Source of the DNA: Bryobacteraceae bacterium
GTDB lineage: Bacteria > Acidobacteriota > Terriglobia > Bryobacterales > Bryobacteraceae
Length of the DNA stretch: 64,000 nt
Reading direction: 5' to 3'
Assembly: GCA_023384675.1 (NCBI GenBank)
Contig: JAHDVK010000009.1
Span: forward strand, 124,001-188,000
Shown: positions 7,277 to 17,001 of the stretch, in pieces
Numbering within the stretch: position 1 is the stretch's first letter
How the letters are laid out: every line of letters begins with the position of its first letter
Notes under the pieces: model-generated
The model's input: only the letters and a program-made list of their open reading frames with translations
Told to the model about the DNA's origin: nothing
Database searches by the model: none
Translations under genes and position numbers: made by a program

Positions 7277-9415
7277 CTAGGCCCTCCCTTCCAGGGTGTT
7301 GAGGACGCGATCCGGGGTGAGCGGCACGGAACTGACCCGCTTGCCGATGGCGTTGGTCACCGCATTGGCGATGGCCGCGATGCCCCCGACGGCCGGGGGT
7401 TCGCCGAGGCCGATGATGCCGCGCCCGTCATTTTCGGGATCGATTTCGAGGTGGCAGACGATGTCGCCGATGTCCTTGATGCCCGCGATCTTGTAGAACT
7501 CCATGTCGGGGTTCAGCACGCGGCCCGTGACGGCGTCCATGATGCGCTCCTCCATGAGCGCGCCACAGATGGACATAATGCAGGCGCCGTAAACCTGGCT
7601 TTCGGCGAGCTTGGGGTTGACGACCAGGCCGATGTCCTGAACGGCGATGAGGCGGTTCATGCGGACGATACCGGTTTCGACGTCCACCGAGACATCGGCG
7701 ATCTGGACGCCGCCGACCCCGCCGGTGTTGAGCCCTTCGCGAGGGGCCTGGCGCGGGTCGTTCGTGCCGGTGACGGTGATCGTTTTCACGCCGAGCTTCT
7801 GGCAGGCGGCTTTCCAGGTCATGCTCTTCGCGGGGTTGCCCTTCACCTGGATCTTGCCGTCGACGGCTTCGAGCTGATCGGCGGGAGCGCCAAGAGATTC
7901 AGCCACTTCCTCGAACAGCTTGCCGAGGGCATCGACCGCGCCTTTGCGCGTGGAAGAACTGACGCCGCCCACGGTGGTGGAGCCGCCGGAGGTGCCGGAG
8001 CTGGGATAGTTGGTGTCGCCGATCTTGACCTTGATGGCGCTCACGGGGAGGCCGAAGGTCTCGGCGGCGACCTGCGCGATGATCGTGCGGGTGCCGGTGC
8101 CGAGGTCCTGGGAGCCGATTTCGACTTCCGCGGAACCGTCCGCATGGATATTGATGCGGGCGGTGGAGGCGTGGCCCGCTCCGCCCCAGGTGCAGACGCC
8201 GATGCCGAGGCCGCGCTTGATATGCCCGGAGCCGGAATCGCCGCGCTTATGGTAGTGCTTCTTCCATTCGGCGAGTTCGGCCGCCTTATTGAGCTGGCGG
8301 ACGTAGGTTTCGGGCCGCGCGGTGAGACCGGCGTTCTTCAGGTACACCTGCAGGGGGTCGAGGCCGAGCTTGTCGGCGAGGTCCTCGATCGCGGAGCAGG
8401 TGAGGAACGAGGCCTGCGGATGATTCGGGGCGCGCCAGGCGCGAATGGGGGCCGTGTTCAGGCTCACGGCCTGGTGGGTCTGGCGCAGGTTCGGGATCTT
8501 CGTAAAGACGTACGGGATGGGGGGCGAGCCGCCGCCGGTGAGGCCGCCGGAGGCCCAGGACGCCGATTCCCAGGCGGTGATCGAGCCGTCTTTCTTGCCC
8601 GCGAGCTTGATTTTGGCGTAGGCGGACGGGCGGACGCCGGCGATGGTGAGCTCAACATTGCGTTCGAGATAGACCTTCACGGGACGGCCGCCATTCATCT
8701 TCGAAAGCTGCGCGGAGGCGAGGCCCCAACGGTCGATCTGGAACTTGGAGCCGAATCCGCCGCCGATGTGGTCCTGATGAACATGGACGTTGGCGGCCGG
8801 GATCTCGAGCTGGCGGGCGCAATCGCCTTGAATGGCGGTGACGGCCTGGGTGGAGGGGTTCAACTCGGCCTTCTCGCCGTTGAACTGGATGACACTGCCA
8901 TGGGGCTCCAGGCAGCAATGGGTCAGCGTGGGGATCTCATAGAGACCTTCGCTGACGGCATCGGCCTGCTTGAAGGCTTCGTCCACGTCGCCTTCGATCT
9001 TTTCGCCGGAGGGTTTCACGCGGTCGCCGGCCTTGGTGAGGTCGTGGTCGTGAACGACGTGCGGAAGCACCTCGTATTCCACCTTGACGGCGCGGGCGGC
9101 GTCGCGCGCCTGAAGTTCGGTTTCGGCGGCGACGTAGCCGATGTCCCACATCGCCCAAGAGACGGTGGAGCCTTCCTTGTCGAGCAGGTGCATACCCTTG
9201 AAACCGGGCATCTTTTCGGCGGCGGAGGCGTCGATCTTCGTGATGCGGGCGTGGGCGTGGGGGCAGGTGACGGGCGCCGCGAACAGCATGTTCGGACGCT
9301 TGTAGTCCGAGGTGTACTTGGCGCGCCCGGAGGATTTCTCAACGCCGTCGATGCGGCTCACGCGCTGGCCGATGGCCTTGCGCGTGGACATTGCGGGCCA
9401 CTTGTAATCAGCCAC
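7277..9415 (-). CDS. Xanthine dehydrogenase-family molybdopterin-binding subunit
   Basis: A 712-residue large subunit that carries the molybdenum cofactor and hydroxylates the substrate, probably an aldehyde or N-heterocycle. It begins with the ald_Xan_dh a/b hammerhead region (RVSRIDGVEKSSGRAKYTSD), then shows the Mo-pterin motifs GGGFGSKF (about residue 210), GGSTTVGG and, near the C-terminus, GLGEPPAVGG, where the Glu matches the catalytic base of the family. Length is close to PaoC/YagR (about 730). The start overlaps the end of the 2Fe-2S gene by 8 bp, so translation is coupled. The substrate cannot be predicted. Confidence 0.92.
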   Translation of the reverse strand: MADYKWPAMSTRKAIGQRVSRIDGVEKSSGRAKYTSDYKRPNMLFAAPVTCPHAHARITKIDASAAEKMPGFKGMHLLDKEGSTVSWAMWDIGYVAAETELQARDAARAVKVEYEVLPHVVHDHDLTKAGDRVKPSGEKIEGDVDEAFKQADAVSEGLYEIPTLTHCCLEPHGSVIQFNGEKAELNPSTQAVTAIQGDCARQLEIPAANVHVHQDHIGGGFGSKFQIDRWGLASAQLSKMNGGRPVKVYLERNVELTIAGVRPSAYAKIKLAGKKDGSITAWESASWASGGLTGGGSPPIPYVFTKIPNLRQTHQAVSLNTAPIRAWRAPNHPQASFLTCSAIEDLADKLGLDPLQVYLKNAGLTARPETYVRQLNKAAELAEWKKHYHKRGDSGSGHIKRGLGIGVCTWGGAGHASTARINIHADGSAEVEIGSQDLGTGTRTIIAQVAAETFGLPVSAIKVKIGDTNYPSSGTSGGSTTVGGVSSSTRKGAVDALGKLFEEVAESLGAPADQLEAVDGKIQVKGNPAKSMTWKAACQKLGVKTITVTGTNDPRQAPREGLNTGGVGGVQIADVSVDVETGIVRMNRLIAVQDIGLVVNPKLAESQVYGACIMSICGALMEERIMDAVTGRVLNPDMEFYKIAGIKDIGDIVCHLEIDPENDGRGIIGLGEPPAVGGIAAIANAVTNAIGKRVSSVPLTPDRVLNTLEGRA

Positions 9416-10064
9416 GGCGGCCTCCTTTCATTTTCGAGGCGGCGTCGAGCACGGCGGCGCGCACGCCGACATAGGTGCCGCAGCGGCAGAGGTTGCCGCC
9501 GAGGCCGTCCTTCACCTGATCCATGGTGGGGCTCGGGTTGGTGTCGAGGAAGCTCTTGGCGGCGACGACGAAGCCCGGAGTGCAATAGCCGCACTGCTGG
9601 GCGTCGTGGTCGACGAAGGCCTGCACGACCGGGTGGGGCTTGCCGCCCTCGAGGGCGAAGCCTTCGATGGTGGTGATCTTGCGGCCCTGCATGTCAATGG
9701 CGAGCAGCGAGCAGGCATAGGCGACCTTGCCGTCGAGCAGCACGGTGCAGGCGCCACAGGTGCCCCGGTCGCAAACGCGTTTCGAGCCGGTCAGGTCCAG
9801 GTTGTTGCGGAGGGCGTCGAGCAGCGTGAGGCGGGGTTCGACGCTGAGCTTGACGGCTTTGCCATTGATGTTAAGAGTGATGGGAACCGCGCCGGGGCCT
9901 ACTACGCCGGCGGCGGATTGAGCGGAAGCGGCATCCTGCAGCAGGCCGGGGGCGACGGCGCCGGTGACGCCGACGCCGTGGATGAATCCACGGCGTGAAA
10001 ATCCGCGGTTTTTAGTGGGGGATTTCTCCCCGTTGGGGTCTTTTGTTTGACTCACCTTGAACAC
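9408..10064 (-). CDS. 2Fe-2S subunit of molybdenum hydroxylase with Tat signal
   Basis: A 218-residue small subunit with two [2Fe-2S] clusters. The plant-ferredoxin-type set is C98, C103, C106, C118 (CDRGTCGAC), and the second set is C158, C161, C193, C195 (QCGYC and LCRC). The N-terminus has a twin-arginine leader (SRRGFIHGVGVTGAVAPGLL, residues 23-42), so the assembled enzyme should be exported to the periplasm, as in E. coli PaoABC, where only this subunit carries the signal. The start codon is GTG with AGGTAG upstream. First gene of the operon. Confidence 0.92.
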   Translation of the reverse strand: MFKVSQTKDPNGEKSPTKNRGFSRRGFIHGVGVTGAVAPGLLQDAASAQSAAGVVGPGAVPITLNINGKAVKLSVEPRLTLLDALRNNLDLTGSKRVCDRGTCGACTVLLDGKVAYACSLLAIDMQGRKITTIEGFALEGGKPHPVVQAFVDHDAQQCGYCTPGFVVAAKSFLDTNPSPTMDQVKDGLGGNLCRCGTYVGVRAAVLDAASKMKGGRRG

Positions 10065-10435
10065 CTACCTATGGTTGATGACGGCGTCAGGCTAGGGCGC
10101 TGACACCCGTGCCAATGCGGAACAACTCGGTTTCCCTGAATTGTACAGCAATCAAACCGGAGGCAGGAGTCCGGTATCAGGAACGGCGGGCGGCGGGAGC
10201 GAGGGCGCGGACGAGAGTCTGGAGTTGGCGCTCGGGCGGTTGGCTCGCCGGGGTGGCGTCGCTTGGGCGGCCCTGTCGCATCAACATGAGAAGATTCTTC
10301 TGAAAGCGGAGTGATTCGGCGATCTCGGCGGGTTTGGGGCGGTTCGCGCTCATGGCAGTCTATCGGCTGCGAAGAGGCGAAAGTTTAGAGAAGACGGCGG
10401 ACTGAGGGTTCGGTTTTGATAGACTCGCGCTAACC
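10065..10435. other. Divergent intergenic region
   Basis: This 370-bp gap separates the hydroxylase operon from the sulfatase gene and should hold both promoters. A short minus-strand frame inside it is listed separately. I see no clear -35/-10 pair or operator. Confidence 0.4.
10177..10353 (-). CDS. Possible 58-residue small protein
   Basis: An ATG-initiated frame of 58 codons lies upstream of the molybdenum hydroxylase operon on the same strand. The predicted peptide starts MSANRPKPAEIAESLRFQKN and is rich in Arg, Ala and Pro, with no hydrophobic segment. There is no good Shine-Dalgarno sequence. The codon choice is GC-rich like real genes here, but long chance frames are also common at this GC content. 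Treat it as doubtful. Confidence 0.3.
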   Translation of the reverse strand: MSANRPKPAEIAESLRFQKNLLMLMRQGRPSDATPASQPPERQLQTLVRALAPAARRS

Positions 10436-11764
10436 ATGCTGACCAGGAGACAGGTTCTCAGTTCGTTGGCCGCCGCGCCGCTGCTGCGGGCGGCGCAGAA
10501 GACCCGGCCGAATATCGTACTGTTATTCGCCGACGATCTGGGCTACGGCGATCTGTCAAGCTACGGGGCGGCGGAGATTCGCACGCCGAACATCGATTCG
10601 CTGGCGAGCCGGGGCGTGCGCTTCAGCCGTTTCTACTCGAACGCGCCCGAGTGCACGCCGTCGCGCACCGCGCTTCTCACAGGGCGCTACCAGCAGCGCG
10701 TGGGCGGGCTGGAATGCGCCATCGGCGTAGGCAATGTTGGCCGCTACGACGAGGCCGTATGGCTGCGGGAGCGCGGTGAACTGGGCTTGCCGGCGAGCGA
10801 ACCCACGATCGCGCCCGCACTGAAGCGGCAGGGCTACGACACGGCGATTATCGGCAAGTGGCACCTGGGCTATGAGGAGAAGTTCTGGCCGCATCATCAT
10901 GGGTTCGACGAGTCGTTTTGCGTGCAGGGCGGGGGCATCGACTATTTCCGTCACACCGAACCCGGCGGGCTGGAAACGCTGATCCACAACGGCCGGCGCG
11001 TAAAAGCCAAAGGCTATTTCACGGATGTGATCGCGGACCGGTCCGTGGAATGGCTGCGGGCGCGGGGGCGGAACCCCTACTTCCTCTACCTGCCGTTCAC
11101 CGCACCCCACACCCCGCTGCAAGGTCCCGGGGACGGGCCCCGCCCCATCGGCCAGGACTGGAACGAAGGCCGTTCCTTCGCCACCTACCGCGCCATGATC
11201 GAACACATGGACAAACGCATCGGGGACGTGCTGAAAACAGTGGATGCGCGCGGCGACGCGGAGAACACCATCGTCATCTTCCTCAGCGATAACGGCGCGG
11301 CGCGGCCGGGGTCGAACGGCGGCTTGCGGGGGTTCAAGGGGCAGTTGTGGGAGGGCGGGATTCGCGTGCCGTGCCTGCTGCGCTGGCCCGCGCGGTTCGC
11401 GCGCGCCGAAGAAAACGCCGCGCCCACACTGAACTTCGATCTGACCGCGACGCTGCTCGAGGCCGCTGGCGTGCATCCTTTCCCGCTCGACGGGCGCTCG
11501 ATCTTCCCGGAGCAGAAAGAGCGCACTCTGTTTTGGCGGTACAAACGGCTGGAAAACCGGCGAAAAGCCGTCCTGGAAGGCGAATTGAAGTACGTTTCCG
11601 AGAATGGCGAGCCGCACCTGTTCGACCTGCGCGCCGATCCGCGCGAGGAGAACAACCTCGTGAAGACGAGGCCGCAGGACGTCAAGAGGCTCGAGCGCAA
11701 GCTGGCGGAGTGGGAAAAAGAAGTGGAGGCGCCGCGCTTGCGCCCGCGGCTAAGTGGCGATTAG
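10436..11764 (+). CDS. Exported sulfatase (formylglycine-type arylsulfatase)
   Basis: A 442-residue sulfatase of the alkaline-phosphatase superfamily. The twin-Arg leader MLTRRQVLSS suggests Tat export (residues 1-20). The metal site FADDLGYGD is at ~31-39, and C73 in CTPSR (73-77) fits the C-x-P-x-R signature in which Cys becomes formylglycine. GKWHLGY and the FLSDNGA motif complete the active-site set. Such enzymes remove sulfate from glycans or small sulfate esters; no formylglycine-generating enzyme is in the window. The last 15 bp overlap the end of the convergent acetyltransferase-like gene. Confidence 0.9.
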   Translation: MLTRRQVLSSLAAAPLLRAAQKTRPNIVLLFADDLGYGDLSSYGAAEIRTPNIDSLASRGVRFSRFYSNAPECTPSRTALLTGRYQQRVGGLECAIGVGNVGRYDEAVWLRERGELGLPASEPTIAPALKRQGYDTAIIGKWHLGYEEKFWPHHHGFDESFCVQGGGIDYFRHTEPGGLETLIHNGRRVKAKGYFTDVIADRSVEWLRARGRNPYFLYLPFTAPHTPLQGPGDGPRPIGQDWNEGRSFATYRAMIEHMDKRIGDVLKTVDARGDAENTIVIFLSDNGAARPGSNGGLRGFKGQLWEGGIRVPCLLRWPARFARAEENAAPTLNFDLTATLLEAAGVHPFPLDGRSIFPEQKERTLFWRYKRLENRRKAVLEGELKYVSENGEPHLFDLRADPREENNLVKTRPQDVKRLERKLAEWEKEVEAPRLRPRLSGD

Positions 11765-12760
11765 CTCACCGCGGCGCCGGGCTTCGCGCAGAGCCTCAAG
11801 TTCATAGCGTTCGGGGAACCGCCGGAAGGACTGGCGCACATCCTCACAGATGCGGGCGTGCCAGGGTGGTACGTGTACGGCGAGGATTTCGGCGTCGCGG
11901 ATCCAGCCTTCGCGGAAAACCCCCTCGCGGCGCAGTTCCTCGTGGCGCTCGACGATCTCCAGGGCGGTGGCGGAATGGTTCATGCGGGCAAGCAGGTGAT
12001 CGCTCTTGTGCGCGGGGAAGGGAAGGGCGTAGTCGGGGAACCAGACGTACTCGGGCGTGGCGACAAACAGCGGCAGCAGCGGGGTGTGAACCTTCACCTC
12101 GTAGCGCTGCTCCTGGCCGGCGGCGTCGAGCCCGCGCGCGATGCGCAGGTCCGGAAGGAACAGGTTCGGCATGCGGACGATTTCCTGGAATTCATGGACA
12201 ATGCTGGTGGCGTTGGTGTGCAGCAGCAGTTGCCAGGCCCGGGGACTGGAGGCATAGCGGCCGTATGCGGATTCGGGGCCGAAGGGTGTGACGCTGTGTT
12301 CGGAACCCGCGATCAGCGCTGCGGCGTCGGGCCCGAGGGCCACGCAAGGGTGCGTGGGATGGAGGCTGCGGCGGGCGCCAGGATAGAGGCGGAGCGTCTC
12401 TGAGAGCAGGCCGCTGGCTGAGGGCGTGTTCTTCGGGTCGTAGAGCGGGTTTGACTGGAGGTGATCGTGGCACGCGCCGCTGAACGGAAAAGTGGGCATG
12501 AGGATCGTGCAACGGGGGACGGCGTCGAGCACGGCGTCGATCACGATGCCGGGACCTCCCTCGAGATAGCCGAGGCCGCTGAGCTGTGCGTGGATGCAGA
12601 TCCAGGAGCCGGGCGGGATCTCGAGTTCGCGGATGGTTTCGGTCAGGCGCTCGCGGGTGACGCGCTGAAAAAGGCGGCGGCGCCAGTCCTCCAGCGTGCG
12701 GCGGACACCCTTGGGAAAGAGGCGGCGTTTGAAATCAAGCGGCGGGGTACTACTGGACAT
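11750..12760 (-). CDS. AAC(3)-family N-acetyltransferase-like protein
   Basis: A 336-residue protein of the aminoglycoside 3-N-acetyltransferase (antibiotic_NAT) fold, which uses acetyl-CoA. Recognisable segments are IHAQLSGLGYLEGG, the ILMPTFPFSGACHDH strand, and RSLHPTHPCVALG, which carries the His-Pro active-site region. I start it at MSSST because this ATG overlaps the previous stop by 11 bp, implying coupling. The family includes members that do not act on antibiotics, and the gene follows a glycoside hydrolase-like gene at the end of the leucine operon, so resistance is not implied. The N-terminal ~45 residues are an Arg-rich extension. Confidence 0.75.
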   Translation of the reverse strand: MSSSTPPLDFKRRLFPKGVRRTLEDWRRRLFQRVTRERLTETIRELEIPPGSWICIHAQLSGLGYLEGGPGIVIDAVLDAVPRCTILMPTFPFSGACHDHLQSNPLYDPKNTPSASGLLSETLRLYPGARRSLHPTHPCVALGPDAAALIAGSEHSVTPFGPESAYGRYASSPRAWQLLLHTNATSIVHEFQEIVRMPNLFLPDLRIARGLDAAGQEQRYEVKVHTPLLPLFVATPEYVWFPDYALPFPAHKSDHLLARMNHSATALEIVERHEELRREGVFREGWIRDAEILAVHVPPWHARICEDVRQSFRRFPERYELEALREARRRGELIAT

Positions 12761-14924
12761 CCGGTTTCCAGGTGCGGGCGATCTCAATATCGTGGTACGC
12801 GTTGGCGAGAAGGCCGGGGATATCGACAAATCCCACGCGATTATAAAGCTGTTTAGGCAGATATTGCGCCGTATATGCGGCGGAGTACTGACGCCAGTGC
12901 TGGACCGCGCTTTCGAGATGCTGGATGGCCTGAGCGCGCTTCAGCTCGTCGCCGGATCGATGGAATTCAGCGAGGGCGACGGCGCCGCGGATTTTCGCCG
13001 CGTAGTAACGTCCGAGCCAGGCCATGGCTTCGATGTCGAGCAGGGTGGCGGCGAGTTCGGAACTGCCGCGGGCCTGGGCACGCAGGGCAGGGAGGGGATC
13101 GAGGGCGGCCGCGGCGCCGCTTTCAAGCTGGGCGGCGATCTCGAGAGGGGTCTGCCCCTGCCCTTTTCCCCCCACGTAGTCGCGGATATTCATAACGCCG
13201 CTGCCGGGCATCGTGCCGCCGTCCATAAAGTGTTTTACGGTGTAATAGCCCCGGTAGCGGGGATGGCTGAGGCAGGCCTCCGGGAACCATTTCAGGTCGA
13301 TATCGCCCCAAAAAAAGCGGGTGATGAGCGGAAATACCATGGACGATTCGTGCCAGGCGCGGCGCAGCGCTTCCGTGCCGGCGCCGGGAAAGCGGCGGGC
13401 GACGAGGCGGGCGATCCATTCGTCCTGGAGGTCCGGATCGTAGCTCAGGCGGCCCCAGAGCAGGAAGGAGTACCAGCGCTTGGCGATCACTGTTTCACGA
13501 GGGGACTTGGGATGTTGCGCGGCCACCTCGCGGCCCCAGATGGTTCCGTCAGGTCCCATATAGAATCCGGCAAGCTGGGAGCGCGGCGGCATGGCTTTGA
13601 TGTATGCGCGGGCGTAATCGGGGTTGCCCCAGCGGAAGCTGTAGATGTCGTCGTCGCGCACGGTGAGGAAGAGCCGCCGGCCGCCCGGCAGGGTTTCGAG
13701 CGTTTTGTTGATGAAAGGCGGGCCGGCGATGGAGTGCATGTGCGCGACGGAGTATTTGTAGCTGAGTTCGAAGGGGCCGGGATAGTGCTTCCATGCGGTC
13801 TCGATCTCGCCGGGCTTGGTCTCGTGGTAGCGGTGGATCATGCGGACTTCGCGGCCGGGCGTCTTCTTCAGAGCGTCGCGGACGCCCTCTCCGTATGTGT
13901 TCCACAGCCATTCTTCCTTCGAGTGCGGGCTGGGCAGGTCCCGGAGATTTTCGCCCGCGGTGATGCCGAGACCGGCAAGGCGCGGGTAGGTGAGCACGAG
14001 TTCGCGGATGCTGGCCCGGAAATACTCCGTAGTCCGCGGATTCGTCTGATCGGCGGTGATGCCGTACTTGCCTTCAGCGCCGAATGTATAGAGGTTCCAG
14101 GTGAAGAGATAGACTTCAATACCGCGCGCGTGGGCCATTTCCATCACCTCGCGCCAGTGGGCGATCTTGTCCTCGATGGTCATCGTGCGCAGGGTCTCGA
14201 GCGAAGCGAGCATGGCGGGGCGCACCATGTCGGTGGCGCGGTGGGAGAAGGTCTCGTCCAGAGGGTGGGTGGTGCGCATGACATCGTCGAGCGCGACCTC
14301 GGGGAATTCCGGCACTTTCACGAACGAGGGGAACGGATGGAGATTCCATAGCGAAAGCAGGTTGTAGCGGTGGCGGGCGAGATGATCGAGAAATTCGCGC
14401 CAGAAATCGAGTGACCACATCTCGGCGATGTTGAACTGCGCGGCGTCGGAGTTGTCGGAATAGCTGGGTGTGCGCGCGTCGAGGGGGACATTGAACTTGA
14501 TGCCCCGGCGCTCGATGTGCGGTGCGTGGTCGGTGTCGCGGAATTCGGACAGCGCATTGAGGGAGAAGGCTTCGGCGAGGTCGAGGCCGCCGTACATGGC
14601 GCCGGTGGGATCGGCCCCGAGAGCGAGGAAGTAGCCGTTCGCGGCGCGCCGCAAGGCGTAGGCCTCGCGGCCGGCGCTTCTGGGCGGGGCCGTCTTGAAC
14701 TCGCGGGCCACCCGGAGCGCCTCTTCGCCGTGAGCGATCACAAAGCAGGGGGAGCAGCCCGCGGAGTTCAGCGCGGAGAGCGGAAACTCAGGGACCGCGG
14801 CGCCGTGCAGGCGGGTGAACTCGGCGGCGGCGAAGCGTGCCTGGGGTGTGCCGTCGTGGATCACGCCTGGCCACGCCCAGGCGGCCGCGGCGCAGGTTAG
14901 AAGAAAGGGGAGCAGCCGGTACAT
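12750..14924 (-). CDS. Exported glycoside hydrolase-like protein (GH20/GH67-type N-terminus)
   Basis: A 724-residue secreted protein with a signal peptide (1-17, ending AWA). Residues ~20-130 resemble the alpha/beta domain that precedes the barrel of hexosaminidases and alpha-glucuronidases (HGEEALRVAREF...EAYALRRAANGYFLALG...GAMYGGLDLAE). Residues ~140-540 look like a TIM barrel (RRGIKFNVPLD, YNLLSLWNLHPFPSF, GIEVYLFTWN, LGITAGENL), and ~560-720 are helical. I cannot assign a CAZy family or substrate. It begins 24 bp after leuD on the same strand and may be read as part of that transcript. Confidence 0.65.
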   Translation of the reverse strand: MYRLLPFLLTCAAAAWAWPGVIHDGTPQARFAAAEFTRLHGAAVPEFPLSALNSAGCSPCFVIAHGEEALRVAREFKTAPPRSAGREAYALRRAANGYFLALGADPTGAMYGGLDLAEAFSLNALSEFRDTDHAPHIERRGIKFNVPLDARTPSYSDNSDAAQFNIAEMWSLDFWREFLDHLARHRYNLLSLWNLHPFPSFVKVPEFPEVALDDVMRTTHPLDETFSHRATDMVRPAMLASLETLRTMTIEDKIAHWREVMEMAHARGIEVYLFTWNLYTFGAEGKYGITADQTNPRTTEYFRASIRELVLTYPRLAGLGITAGENLRDLPSPHSKEEWLWNTYGEGVRDALKKTPGREVRMIHRYHETKPGEIETAWKHYPGPFELSYKYSVAHMHSIAGPPFINKTLETLPGGRRLFLTVRDDDIYSFRWGNPDYARAYIKAMPPRSQLAGFYMGPDGTIWGREVAAQHPKSPRETVIAKRWYSFLLWGRLSYDPDLQDEWIARLVARRFPGAGTEALRRAWHESSMVFPLITRFFWGDIDLKWFPEACLSHPRYRGYYTVKHFMDGGTMPGSGVMNIRDYVGGKGQGQTPLEIAAQLESGAAAALDPLPALRAQARGSSELAATLLDIEAMAWLGRYYAAKIRGAVALAEFHRSGDELKRAQAIQHLESAVQHWRQYSAAYTAQYLPKQLYNRVGFVDIPGLLANAYHDIEIARTWKPDVQ

Positions 14925-14948
14925 TCGCTCCCGAGCGTATCAAAACTG

Positions 14949-15551
14949 TTACGCCAGGGCGCGGGTATCGAGCGTGCTGTCGCGGCGGGCTTCGTAGGCG
15001 GCGATCTGCTCTTCATGCTTCAGGATGAAGCCGAGTTCGTCGATGCCTTCCAGCAGGCACATCCGCGAGAAATCGTCGATGGGGAATTCGACGCTCGTTC
15101 CGTCCTCGAGCGTGAGCGTGCGGGCTTCGAGATCGACCTTCACTGTGGAGGGCGCGCCGAGCAGTTTTTCGTGCGCTTCCTTGGGCACGATGATGGGCAG
15201 AAGGCCGTTTTTGAGCGAATTATTGCGGAAAATATCCGCAAAAGACGTGCTGATGATGGCTTTGAAGCCGAATTGTGTGAGCGCCCACGGGGCGTGTTCG
15301 CGCGAGGAGCCGCAGCCGAAATTATCGCCCGCGACAAGAACCGCGCAGCCCTTCGCGGCTTCGGTGTTGAGCACGAAATCGGCCTTGGGCGAGCCGTCGG
15401 CTTCGTAGCGCCAGTCGAAGAAAAGCTGATCGCCGAGGCCGTCCTTGCTGATGGTTTTCAGGAAGCGCGCCGGGATGATCTGATCGGTGTCGATGTTGTC
15501 GACCGGCAGCAGGACGGTCTTGCTTTCAAATGCGATGATTTTCTCGGGCAT
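14949..15551 (-). CDS. leuD: 3-isopropylmalate dehydratase small subunit
   Basis: A 200-residue swivel subunit that joins LeuC to isomerise 2- to 3-isopropylmalate, the second step of leucine synthesis. The start is the ATG of MPEKIIAF, which has GGGAGAACC upstream. [30 protein letters not shown] and [16 protein letters not shown] are the hallmark LeuD segments. Length equals typical LeuD (about 200). It follows leuC by 16 bp and is the last leucine gene of the operon. Confidence 0.96.
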   Translation of the reverse strand: MPEKIIAFESKTVLLPVDNIDTDQIIPARFLKTISKDGLGDQLFFDWRYEADGSPKADFVLNTEAAKGCAVLVAGDNFGCGSSREHAPWALTQFGFKAIISTSFADIFRNNSLKNGLLPIIVPKEAHEKLLGAPSTVKVDLEARTLTLEDGTSVEFPIDDFSRMCLLEGIDELGFILKHEEQIAAYEARRDSTLDTRALA

Positions 15552-15567
15552 TGGCGATGGTTCTCCC

Positions 15568-16977
15568 TTAACCGAGGATGGTCCGGATGTCGGTGACTTT
15601 GCCGGTGAGGGCGCTGGCGGCGGCGGTGAGCGGGCTGGCAAGGAATGTGCGCCCGCCCTTGCCCTGGCGGCCTTCGAAGTTTCGATTGGATGTGGAAACG
15701 CTGTATTCGCCGGGCTTTAGCTGGTCGCCGTTCATGGCGATGCACATCGAACATCCGGCTTCGCGCCATTCGGCGCCGGCGGCCTTGAAAATCTCGTGGA
15801 GGCCTTCCGCTTCGGCCTGTTTCTTGATGGGCTGCGAACCGGGCACCACCATCACGCGGACGTTCTCATTCACCTTGCGGCCCTTGAGCACTTCGGCGGC
15901 GGCGCGCAGATCGCTCATCCGCGAGTTGGTGCACGAGCCGATGAAGACGACGTTGATGGGCTGGCCGAGCAGCGGTTTCCCCGCCTCGAGGCCCATATAC
16001 TGCAGGGCTTTGCGGAGCGTTTCGCGCTCGACGGCATCGGCGACGCCGCCGGGATCGGGGATGGGCTGCGAGATGCCGATGCCCTGGCCCGGATTGGTGC
16101 CGAAGGTGATCATGGGTTCGAGCGCGGCGGCATCGATGGAGATCTCCTTGTCGTAGGCGGCGCCCCCGTCCGTCGGTAGCGTGCGCCAGCGGGCCACGGC
16201 GCGGTCCCAATCGGCGCCTTTGGGCGCGAGCGGTTTGCCGGCGAGGAATTCGTAGGTGGTGTCGTCGGGAGCGACGAGGCCGGCGCGGGCGCCGCCTTCG
16301 ATGGACATGTTGCAGACGGTCATCCGCTCCTCCATCGAAAGTGCGCGGATAGTGGAGCCCGTGAACTCGAAGACGCAGCCGGTGCCGCCGCCGACGCCGA
16401 TGCGCGCAATCAGCGCGAGGATGATGTCCTTGGCGGTGACGCCGGATTTCAGCGCGCCGTTCACATGGACGGCGAACGACTTGGACTTGCGCTGCGGCAG
16501 GCACTGCGTGGCCAGCACCATCTCCACTTCGCTGGTGCCGATGCCGAAGGCGAGGGCGCCGAAAGCGCCGTGGGTGGCGGTGTGGGAGTCGCCGCAGACG
16601 ACGGTCATGCCGGGCTGGGTGACGCCGTTTTCGGGGCCGATGACGTGGACGATGCCCTGGCGTTCACTCTGGAAACCGAAGTGGGGGATGCCGAACTCGG
16701 TGCAGTTTTTCTCGAACTGTTCCACCTGGGCGCGGGCGATGGGGTCGATGATGGGCAGCTCCCGCGGTGTGGTGGGGGTGGAATGATCGCAGGTGCCGAG
16801 AGTGAGGTCGGGCCGGCGCACCTTGAGGCCGCGCGCGCGGAGGCCGGCGAAGGCCTGCGGCGAAGTGACTTCATGGACGAGATGGAGGTCGATGAACAGC
16901 AGCGCGGGGGCGCCGGAGGGTTCGGCGACGACGTGGGCGTCCCAGAGTTTTTGGATGATGGTGCGAGGGGTGGTCAT
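15568..16977 (-). CDS. leuC: 3-isopropylmalate dehydratase large subunit
   Basis: A 469-residue aconitase-family protein that carries the catalytic [4Fe-4S] cluster of isopropylmalate isomerase. The cluster ligands lie in FIGSCTNSR and [11 protein letters not shown], and the N-terminal region has [25 protein letters not shown] and [11 protein letters not shown]. Length agrees with LeuC of other bacteria (about 466-470). It is separated from leuB by the hicAB pair, an unusual interruption, but remains in the same transcriptional direction with only 24 bp between hicB and its ATG. Confidence 0.97.
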   Translation of the reverse strand: MTTPRTIIQKLWDAHVVAEPSGAPALLFIDLHLVHEVTSPQAFAGLRARGLKVRRPDLTLGTCDHSTPTTPRELPIIDPIARAQVEQFEKNCTEFGIPHFGFQSERQGIVHVIGPENGVTQPGMTVVCGDSHTATHGAFGALAFGIGTSEVEMVLATQCLPQRKSKSFAVHVNGALKSGVTAKDIILALIARIGVGGGTGCVFEFTGSTIRALSMEERMTVCNMSIEGGARAGLVAPDDTTYEFLAGKPLAPKGADWDRAVARWRTLPTDGGAAYDKEISIDAAALEPMITFGTNPGQGIGISQPIPDPGGVADAVERETLRKALQYMGLEAGKPLLGQPINVVFIGSCTNSRMSDLRAAAEVLKGRKVNENVRVMVVPGSQPIKKQAEAEGLHEIFKAAGAEWREAGCSMCIAMNGDQLKPGEYSVSTSNRNFEGRQGKGGRTFLASPLTAAASALTGKVTDIRTILG

Positions 16978-17001
16978 TACTTGAGTTCTTCTTCGATTGA
17001 A

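Noticed and set aside
7010-9676. 888-codon plus-strand open frame across the molybdenum hydroxylase genes
   Set aside because: It is antisense to three genes with clear family motifs. Its translation has Ala/Gly/Asp-rich low complexity and no recognisable domain, which is a common effect of high GC codon bias.
11750-12760. Antibiotic resistance gene
   Set aside because: Only the AAC(3) fold is supported. The genomic setting and an unusual N-terminus do not suggest a resistance cassette.
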